Below, in pieces: positions 7,647-12,331 of a stretch of DNA of 12,331 nt; positions within the stretch are counted from its first letter, which is position 1, and the number at the start of each line of letters is the position of its first letter. A model generated the notes under the pieces. The model ran no database searches and was not told the origin of the DNA. It was given only the letters and a program-made list of their open reading frames with translations. Made by a program: the position numbers and the translations under genes. The DNA lies in contig JACRDV010000153.1 of assembly GCA_024860865.1 (NCBI GenBank), positions 1 to 12,331 of the forward strand, written 5' to 3'. This DNA comes from Methanobacteriota archaeon. Lineage in GTDB: Archaea; JACRDV01.

Positions 7647-8929
7647 TTTTTTCTAACAAATAATTTTAATCCTTCTGTACGAACAATTACTACTTTTTCA
7701 CCTTTTAAAATTTCCCCTTCTTCTGCATAAGCCTTCCAATATTCGCCTCGAGCCATTACTGTGCCTTCAGGCTTTAGATTGGACTCAGCTATTGCTTCCA
7801 TACCAATCATCTCTTCTGGTCCTATAGCTGGTTTTCTCCTATGAGCCAAAATAGCCTTTCCAATAGCAAATACAAAGAAGGCTGTTGTAGTGCCCACAAC
7901 TGCAACAATCACTGGCCAAGAAATCTGAATAAATGGTTGTTCAGGAGATGGGACTAGCATCAGCGATCCAATTACCAAAGCAGCAATCCCTCCAGCCGTT
8001 AAAATGCCGTGTGTAGGCGCTTTAATATCTGCTATGAACAAGATTATAGCAAGGACTATTAACAAAATACCGGTAATATTAACCCCTATGGTCCCAAATG
8101 CGAATAATGCTAATATTATACAGATCCCGCCAAGAACTCCGGGCAAGATTGCCCCGGGTGAGTAAAGTTCAGCAATCAAACCAATGAAGCCAATTGTAAA
8201 TAAGATGTAAGCAACATTTGGATCTGCTATTGTTTGCATGAATCTTTCTTTAGTTGACATTAAAATTTCATTTGTTGAAGTGCCTTTTAGGTCTAATTTT
8301 ATTTTTTCATGAAAAACTTTGACCTCTTTATCATGAGCCTTTGCTTTAAGATCTGAAAGATCAACTGCAATAAAATCAATTACTCTTTGTTCAAGAGCTT
8401 CACTTGGGCTTAAGGCAAGATTTTGAGTGACAAATTTCTCGGAGATATTTATTGGCCGCTCATGATCTTCAGCAAGAGACCTCATTTTTGATGCATATGC
8501 ATTAATAGTCTTGTTTGAAGTTTTTGTACCGGTCATTTCAACGGGTTGGCAAGCTCCAATCGATGTAGCCGGAGCCATGGCTGCTATGTGACTCGCCATT
8601 AAAATGTAAGTGCCAGCAGAAAATGCATGAGCCCCACCTGGGGCTACATAAACTATTACTGGAACTCTTGAATTTTCTATCCTCCCAATGATTTGGTCCA
8701 TTGACTGAACTAGTCCACCTGGTGTATTAAGCTGGATAATTAGCGCGTTAGCGTTATCTTGCTGAGCTTTATCTAATGCTCTGAGAATATAATCTGCTGA
8801 ACCCGGATTGATCATCCCCTCAACTTTAACTAAGTAAACAAAGCCTTGGCTAGCTCCCACTGATGAAAAAATTAATAGTCCTAAAAATACTCCAATTAGC
8901 ACTCCGTACTTGTAAAACATGAACATCAC
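7640..8929 (-). CDS. nfeD: NfeD membrane-bound serine protease (ClpP class)
   Basis: A long-form NfeD (PH1510-like), a membrane protease with a Ser/Lys dyad that acts on its stomatin partner. Numbered from GTG at 8929, a signal peptide or anchor covers residues 8-24. The ClpP-like domain (30-230) has LNTPGG (67-72) and the nucleophile motif FSAGTY with Ser104. Lys140 in SNKTINA is the probable general base, by analogy with PH1510. Four or five membrane helices lie between about 238 and 358. A cytosolic OB-fold (about 365-429) closes the protein. The start is unsettled: GTG 8929, ATG 8926 and ATG 8920 are all in frame. AGTGAT lies 4 nt before ATG 8920, which makes that one attractive. It is the first gene of the minus-strand block and divergent from rfcS. 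Confidence 0.95.
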   Translation of the reverse strand: MMFMFYKYGVLIGVFLGLLIFSSVGASQGFVYLVKVEGMINPGSADYILRALDKAQQDNANALIIQLNTPGGLVQSMDQIIGRIENSRVPVIVYVAPGGAHAFSAGTYILMASHIAAMAPATSIGACQPVEMTGTKTSNKTINAYASKMRSLAEDHERPINISEKFVTQNLALSPSEALEQRVIDFIAVDLSDLKAKAHDKEVKVFHEKIKLDLKGTSTNEILMSTKERFMQTIADPNVAYILFTIGFIGLIAELYSPGAILPGVLGGICIILALFAFGTIGVNITGILLIVLAIILFIADIKAPTHGILTAGGIAALVIGSLMLVPSPEQPFIQISWPVIVAVVGTTTAFFVFAIGKAILAHRRKPAIGPEEMIGMEAIAESNLKPEGTVMARGEYWKAYAEEGEILKGEKVVIVRTEGLKLFVRKKR

Positions 8930-8984
8930 TTTCGAACAAAATAATAATATCTAACTAGTATATGAAACTGAACGAGGTTTTATT
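8930..8984. promoter_or_regulatory. Divergent promoter region between nfeD and rfcS
   Basis: Only 55 bp separate the two starts, so the promoters must overlap. An A/T block at 8938-8950 could be the TATA box for rfcS, and the TATA-like bases at 8957-8963 could serve nfeD on the other strand, giving a very short leader. GAGGT (8974-8978) is the rfcS ribosome binding site. Individual boxes are not certain. Confidence 0.45.
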
Positions 8985-9980
8985 TTGATTATTGAAGAGA
9001 TATGGGTAGAAAAATGGCGTCCGAAAACATTAGATGAGGTTGCTGGACAAAAGGAAGTTGTTGAGCGATTAAAATCGTATGTTAAAGTAAAAAATCTGCC
9101 ACATATGATATTTGCAGGTCCGGCTGGAACTGGTAAAACCAGCGCTACTTTGTGCTTAGCACGAGAACTTTTTGGCCAAAATTGGAGAGCTAATTTTTTA
9201 GAGATGAACGCAAGTGATGAACGCGGGATTGATGTAGTTAGAGGAAAAATAAAAGATTTTGCAAGAACTATTCCGTTAGGAGAGGTTCCATTTAAAATTA
9301 TTTTTCTTGATGAAGCTGATGCTTTAACACCTGACGCTCAAAATGCATTGCGCAGAACTATGGAAAATTTCACTGCTACCACAAGATTTATCCTCTCGTG
9401 CAACTTTTCGAGCAAGATCATAGATCCGATTCAGTCTCGCTGTGCAGTTTATCGATTTAAACCCCTCTCTAAAAAAGAAGTCTCTGAGAGACTAAAATTC
9501 ATTGCAAAAAATGAAAAATTAAACATTGCTGATGACGCTATCGATGCAATTATATACGTTTCAGAAGGCGATATGAGGCGAGCAGTTAATTTACTTCAAG
9601 CTGCTGCTTCTCTTGGAAAAAAAATAACAGCTGAAACGATGTACCAAACTGCCGCAATTGCTCGACCTGAAGAAGTAAAAGAATTAATTCATGTTGCTTT
9701 AAAAGGGGATTTCCTGGCAGCTAGAGACAAACTTGATGAATTGTTAATCACATACGGAATGTCAGGCGAGGATATTCTCCAACAAATTCACAAGGAAATT
9801 TTTGCACTTGATGTACCTGAAGATGTTAAAGTTAAAATTGCAGATAAAGCTGGAGAATATGATTTCAGAATGGTTGAAGGAGCAAATGAAAGAATTCAGC
9901 TTGAGGCTTTGCTTGCACAAATCACATTAATTGGAGAAGGCTTGGGAATAGAGAAAAAGAAGAAGACTAAAACAATTTGA
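8985..9980 (+). CDS. rfcS: Replication factor C small subunit (clamp loader)
   Basis: An AAA+ subunit of the archaeal clamp loader, which with the large subunit opens PCNA and loads it on primed DNA. The 331 residues match the usual small-subunit length. Visible motifs are WVEKWRPKTLDEVAGQ at 7-22, Walker A GPAGTGKT (45-52), Walker B/DEAD box LDEAD (108-112), sensor 1 LSCN (137-140) and the SRC arginine-finger motif (151-153), followed by the helical lid and the C-terminal collar domain. The likely start is TTG at 8985: no ATG or GTG lies in frame between it and the upstream stop at 8952, and GAGGT sits 6 nt before it. The large subunit is often next to this gene in archaea but is not here. 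The protein ends in a Lys-rich tail. Confidence 0.97.
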   Translation: MIIEEIWVEKWRPKTLDEVAGQKEVVERLKSYVKVKNLPHMIFAGPAGTGKTSATLCLARELFGQNWRANFLEMNASDERGIDVVRGKIKDFARTIPLGEVPFKIIFLDEADALTPDAQNALRRTMENFTATTRFILSCNFSSKIIDPIQSRCAVYRFKPLSKKEVSERLKFIAKNEKLNIADDAIDAIIYVSEGDMRRAVNLLQAAASLGKKITAETMYQTAAIARPEEVKELIHVALKGDFLAARDKLDELLITYGMSGEDILQQIHKEIFALDVPEDVKVKIADKAGEYDFRMVEGANERIQLEALLAQITLIGEGLGIEKKKKTKTI

Positions 9981-10019
9981 ATTAAAGCATTTTATTATAA
10001 ATATTATAAAAAATTAAAA

Positions 10020-10030
10020 CTATATAAAAA
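10020..10030 (+). promoter_or_regulatory. TATA box for the KaiC-LarA cluster
   Basis: CTATATAAAAA is the clearest archaeal TATA-like element in the gap. Transcription would start near 10048-10052, giving a leader of about 95 nt before the ATG at 10147. The left arm of the longer inverted repeat begins directly after this box, between box and start site. Confidence 0.5.
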
Positions 10031-10080
10031 GGCTTTTTCAAACTTTTGTCAGACTTTAGGCCAGCAAATTGAAAAAAGCC
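10031..10080. repeat. 11-bp inverted repeat with one bulge
   Basis: GGCTTTTTCAA (10031-10041) pairs with TTGAAAAAAGCC (10069-10080), leaving one extra A. The 27-nt spacer holds one arm of a second repeat (10055-10088). In read-through RNA from rfcS this could fold. In a transcript from the TATA box at 10020 the left arm would be missing, so a DNA-level operator is an alternative. Confidence 0.55.
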
Positions 10081-10088
10081 AGCCTAAA
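10055..10088. repeat. 7-bp inverted repeat interleaved with the previous one
   Basis: TTTAGGC (10055-10061) and its exact complement GCCTAAA (10082-10088) have a 20-nt spacer. Both arms would be present in a transcript starting near 10050. The left arm is inside the loop of the 10031-10080 repeat and the right arm is just past it, so the two stems are either alternatives or a strained pseudoknot. Confidence 0.5.
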
Positions 10089-10122
10089 AAAATTAAAAAG
10101 TTAAGTTAATTAATTAGAACAA

Positions 10123-10136
10123 CGCTAGCGATAGCG
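10123..10136 (+). promoter_or_regulatory. Small hairpin with a GNRA-type loop before the KaiC-like gene
   Basis: CGCTA (10123-10127) pairs with TAGCG (10132-10136) across GCGA, which fits the stable GNRA tetraloop class. It ends 10 nt before the ATG, where a ribosome binding site would normally be; only a weak GGGA follows. It may tune translation. The DNA also contains the palindrome CGCTAGCG (10123-10130). Confidence 0.45.
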
Positions 10137-10146
10137 GGAAAATAGG

Positions 10147-10830
10147 ATGGAGAAAGGTACTCTAACTCTGGACTTAATTCTAGATGGCCTTCCTAGGACC
10201 TCAAGCATAGTAATTATAGGCGAGTTGGGCGCAGGGAAATCTATTTTAAGCCGCCAACTTTTGTTCGAACAGCTAAAAAAAGGCGAAACAGGAATTTATG
10301 TGTCATCTGACGAACCCCCGCGAGAAGTGCGTGAGCACATGAAAAGCTTTGGTTGGAACATTGAACCATATGAAGGCAAAAACCTGGCCATTATTGACAG
10401 CTATACATGGGGAATTGGAGCAACTTGGATACTTGAACAAATCAAAGGGAAAGAAGAAAAATATGTCGTTCCTTCTCCTGCCTATCCATACCAGATTATT
10501 AAAGTAATCAAAGAAGCTGAGAAAGAAGTTGGCAAAGGTACGGTTATTTTAGATTCGCTTACTGGTATTACCAGAATTGCTTACTCCGAGCCAGAACTCT
10601 GTTTACGATTCGGAAAAGATATCCTAGGGGAAAAAATTGGAGAACCAATAATTGTAACTGTCGATGAAAAAATAATTGAACCTATGAGGATTAAAGCACT
10701 TGAAGCTGTATCTGATGTCGTCATTCACTTAGGGCCCTATCCAGAAGGATCTATTTTCAATTGTAAATCTAAAACCCGAAAGTTTGAATCAAAATATTCG
10801 ATAAAGTCAAATGGGGTTTATCTTGAGTAA
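10147..10830 (+). CDS. Single-domain KaiC-like RecA-superfamily ATPase
   Basis: A 227-residue, single RecA-fold ATPase of the KaiC-like group (COG0467 type), generally thought to work in signalling or regulation; its target is unknown. Walker A is GELGAGKS (25-32). The KaiC catalytic carboxylate position is SSDEPP (Asp55, Glu56), followed by REVREHMKSFGW as in KaiC. Walker B is VILDSLTG (133-140, Asp136). Unlike most relatives it lacks the N-terminal GIPGLDxLLGGG signature, having only a degenerate LDLILDGLP there. It has no second RecA domain, membrane segment or signal peptide. The ATG at 10147 lacks a strong ribosome binding site. It overlaps the following LarA gene by up to 20 nt and shares GKSILSRQ and DEPP with the second KaiC-like gene at 12040, so the two are paralogues in one operon. 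Confidence 0.88.
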   Translation: MEKGTLTLDLILDGLPRTSSIVIIGELGAGKSILSRQLLFEQLKKGETGIYVSSDEPPREVREHMKSFGWNIEPYEGKNLAIIDSYTWGIGATWILEQIKGKEEKYVVPSPAYPYQIIKVIKEAEKEVGKGTVILDSLTGITRIAYSEPELCLRFGKDILGEKIGEPIIVTVDEKIIEPMRIKALEAVSDVVIHLGPYPEGSIFNCKSKTRKFESKYSIKSNGVYLE

Positions 10831-12040
10831 AAAAATAGAGATGCGGTATGGAAAAGGAAAAATTGCTTTCGAAATTCCGGAGAAAAATATTCTTCAAATT
10901 ATTGAACCGACTGAAGTCACAGGCGTTAATGATGCTGACTTGGAAATTGAGCATGCGATAAAAAATCCAATTGGATCTAAACTTGATGAAATAGTCAATT
11001 CTAAAGATAGGGTCGCAATAATCGTGCCCGATCAAACTAGATATAGCAAATCGATTGAAAAAATTGCTCGTGCGCTTTTGAAGAAGCTTTTAGAACTTGG
11101 CGTTGGGAAAAATAATATATTTATTATAGTAGGTCAAGGAGCTCATAGAAAACCAACTGAGAAAGAAATTGCGCATCTGCTTGGGACAATACCTCAAGAG
11201 TTTAAAGTTTATGTTCATGATCCTCTTGATAAAAACTTAACTTTTGTTGGGCGTACATCATATGGTACCGAAGTTTGGGTCAATTCACTCGTCTATAATG
11301 CAGATAAAAAAATTTCCATCGGATTGATTGCTCCTCATCCTTTTGCTGGATACACAGGAGGTTCGAAAAGTATTTTGCCGGGAGTGTGTGGAATAAAAAC
11401 AATAAAGCAAAACCATTCTTGGCTAATCCACTCTAGGGCTAAATCTGGTTTATCTAAAGGAAATCCAGTTTTTGAAGATATAATTGAAGGCGCTAAAATG
11501 GTTGGACTTGACTTTATTGTAAATATTGTAGTAAATCACAAAGATCACATCATTAAGGCTGTTGCTGGAGATTTTATTAAAGCACATAAAGAGGGTGCGA
11601 AAATCTCTGACGCAATTTACCGCGCTCCAATAAAAGAAAAAGCTGACATTGTTATAGCAAGCGCTGGGGGATACCCCATAGATAGCACTTTACAACTTTC
11701 AATGAAAAGTTTAGAAAATGCAATTTTAGCTTCAAAAGATGATGGAGTAATAATTCTTGCAACAGCATGTGAAGAAGGTACAGGTCTTGAGATATTCTTT
11801 CCAGAAAAAGATCCTTTTCAAGAAATTATTGTTGCGCCAGTTCATGAATTTGCCAGAGCAATAAAAATTCCGCAATTCTTATTTTTAGTTACAGAGCTTT
11901 CAGAAGGTATCACAAAGAAACTTCTGCTACGAAAGGCACCGATAACTGAAGCTTTAGATTGGGCTTTTCTTGTTAAAGGTAAAGATGCGAAAGCGATAAT
12001 TATGCCTTATGCTTGGAGAACCGAACCGGTGATTAGCTAA
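10811..12040 (+). CDS. larA: LarA-family nickel-pincer racemase homologue
   Basis: A 409-residue member of the LarA (DUF2088) family, whose founding enzyme racemises lactate using the nickel-pincer nucleotide cofactor. Key positions look intact: Arg77 in DQTRY (substrate arginine), His112 in GAHRKPT and His176 in APHPF (acid/base pair), Lys186 in GGSKS (covalent cofactor attachment) and His202 in QNH (nickel ligand). Homologous members act on other 2-hydroxy acids, so lactate is not assured. The motif DQTRY departs from the usual D-x-TRP. The start is uncertain: ATG 10811 overlaps the upstream gene by 20 nt, TTG 10823 has GGGGT 5 nt upstream, and ATG 10841 leaves a 10-nt gap. The cofactor genes larB, larC and larE are not in the window. 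It is sandwiched between two KaiC-like ATPase genes. Confidence 0.9.
   Translation: MGFILSKKIEMRYGKGKIAFEIPEKNILQIIEPTEVTGVNDADLEIEHAIKNPIGSKLDEIVNSKDRVAIIVPDQTRYSKSIEKIARALLKKLLELGVGKNNIFIIVGQGAHRKPTEKEIAHLLGTIPQEFKVYVHDPLDKNLTFVGRTSYGTEVWVNSLVYNADKKISIGLIAPHPFAGYTGGSKSILPGVCGIKTIKQNHSWLIHSRAKSGLSKGNPVFEDIIEGAKMVGLDFIVNIVVNHKDHIIKAVAGDFIKAHKEGAKISDAIYRAPIKEKADIVIASAGGYPIDSTLQLSMKSLENAILASKDDGVIILATACEEGTGLEIFFPEKDPFQEIIVAPVHEFARAIKIPQFLFLVTELSEGITKKLLLRKAPITEALDWAFLVKGKDAKAIIMPYAWRTEPVIS
12028..12033 (+). promoter_or_regulatory. Ribosome binding site of the second KaiC-like gene
   Basis: GGTGAT, an exact match to the archaeal anti-Shine-Dalgarno core, lies within the end of larA, 6 nt before the ATG at 12040. 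It settles that start. Confidence 0.75.
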
Positions 12041-12331
12041 TGATAATTCCTACTGGAATCCCGGGTTTAGATGCCCTATTAGGTGGTGGATTTAAATCAA
12101 GTTCGAATATTCTTGTAGCAGGTCCACCTGGCTCAGGTAAATCGATTTTAAGCAGGCAAATTCTGTACGATGGGTTGAATAAAGGCTTTTCTTCAGTTTA
12201 TATTACTGTTGATGAGCCCCCACAGCAAATTCGCGAGAATATGATTAGCTTCAAATGGGATATATCCAAATTCGAGCAACAAAATTCGTTCAGATTTATC
12301 GACGCCTTTACTTGTTTGCTTGGAGAGTTTG
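12040..12331 (+). CDS. Second KaiC-like ATPase, N-terminal part (cut by window edge)
   Basis: The first 97 residues of a KaiC-like RecA-superfamily ATPase. It has the full N-terminal signature TGIPGLDALLGGGF (5-18), Walker A GPPGSGKS (28-35) and the catalytic TVDEPP (56-61), followed by QQIRENMISFKWD. It aligns through these blocks with the protein at 10147, and GKSILSRQ is identical in both, so they are paralogues. Here the signature that the first copy has lost is present. Its ATG shares one base with the larA stop (TAATG) and has a strong ribosome binding site, so it is in the same operon. The rest, including Walker B and any second domain, is beyond the right edge. Confidence 0.9.
   Translation, partial: MIIPTGIPGLDALLGGGFKSSSNILVAGPPGSGKSILSRQILYDGLNKGFSSVYITVDEPPQQIRENMISFKWDISKFEQQNSFRFIDAFTCLLGEF

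Larger units (their letters stand above)
9981..10146. other. Intergenic region with promoter and several inverted repeats
   Basis: This very A/T-rich gap of 166 bp holds no convincing open reading frame or tRNA. It contains a short T-rich stretch just after rfcS that could end its transcript, a TATA box, two interleaved inverted repeats and a small hairpin ahead of the next gene. Confidence 0.6.

Noticed and set aside
7636-7659. Eight-residue N-terminal extension of the stomatin from TTG at 7659
   Set aside because: The extension is encoded by the ribosome binding site GAGGTGA of the ATG at 7635 and overlaps the end of nfeD; the ATG is the better start.
9981-10146. Possible tRNA, CRISPR repeat or small RNA gene in the largest promoter gap
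   Set aside because: No cloverleaf, no tandem direct repeats and no C/D box pattern were found on reading both strands.
10769-11035. Minus-strand 88-codon frame across the KaiC/LarA junction
   Set aside because: It is opposite two overlapping conserved genes and shows no motif.

Overview
The window reads as a gene-dense stretch of an archaeal chromosome that is AT-rich by eye. The archaeal signs are a clamp-loader small subunit (RFC-S), an archaeal/eukaryotic-type isoleucyl-tRNA synthetase, an MptE-type pterin diphosphokinase of the archaeal tetrahydromethanopterin/folate route, archaeal TATA-like boxes and GGTGA-type ribosome binding sites. Finer placement is not possible from this sequence. 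A TACK-type lineage such as Bathyarchaeia would fit, but that is a guess.

Layout. (1) 1-1017, minus: the N-terminal three quarters of a phosphohexomutase (archaeal GlmM/PMM/PGM type), cut by the left edge. (2) 1018-1216: a divergent promoter region. (3) 1217-2884, plus: a single polypeptide fusing N-terminal winged-helix domains, a middle domain, an AbiEii/DUF6036-like nucleotidyltransferase and a C-terminal winged helix. Its TATA box lies inside a perfect 8-bp inverted repeat, and its mRNA is probably leaderless or nearly so. (4) 8929-2901, minus: a tight block in transcription order nfeD (membrane serine protease), stomatin/SPFH protein, ileS, mptE. The joints are a 4-nt gap, a 56-nt gap with a strong ribosome binding site, and a 4-nt ATGA overlap, so one operon is likely. 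It converges on gene (3) with only 16 bp between the stops. (5) 8985-9980, plus: rfcS, divergent from nfeD across 55 bp. (6) 9981-10146: an intergenic region with a good TATA box and several inverted repeats. (7) 10147 to the right edge, plus: a tight cluster of a single-domain KaiC-like ATPase, a LarA-like nickel-pincer racemase homologue with the catalytic residues intact, and a second KaiC-like ATPase cut by the right edge.

Groups (4) and (5) are housekeeping: translation, pterin cofactor synthesis, membrane protein quality control and replication. The two parts that deserve attention are the fused regulator-nucleotidyltransferase with its operator-like promoter, which resembles an AbiE toxin-antitoxin pair in one chain, and the KaiC-LarA-KaiC cluster, which couples a nickel-cofactor enzyme to two signalling-type ATPases. 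Neither function can be proved from sequence alone.
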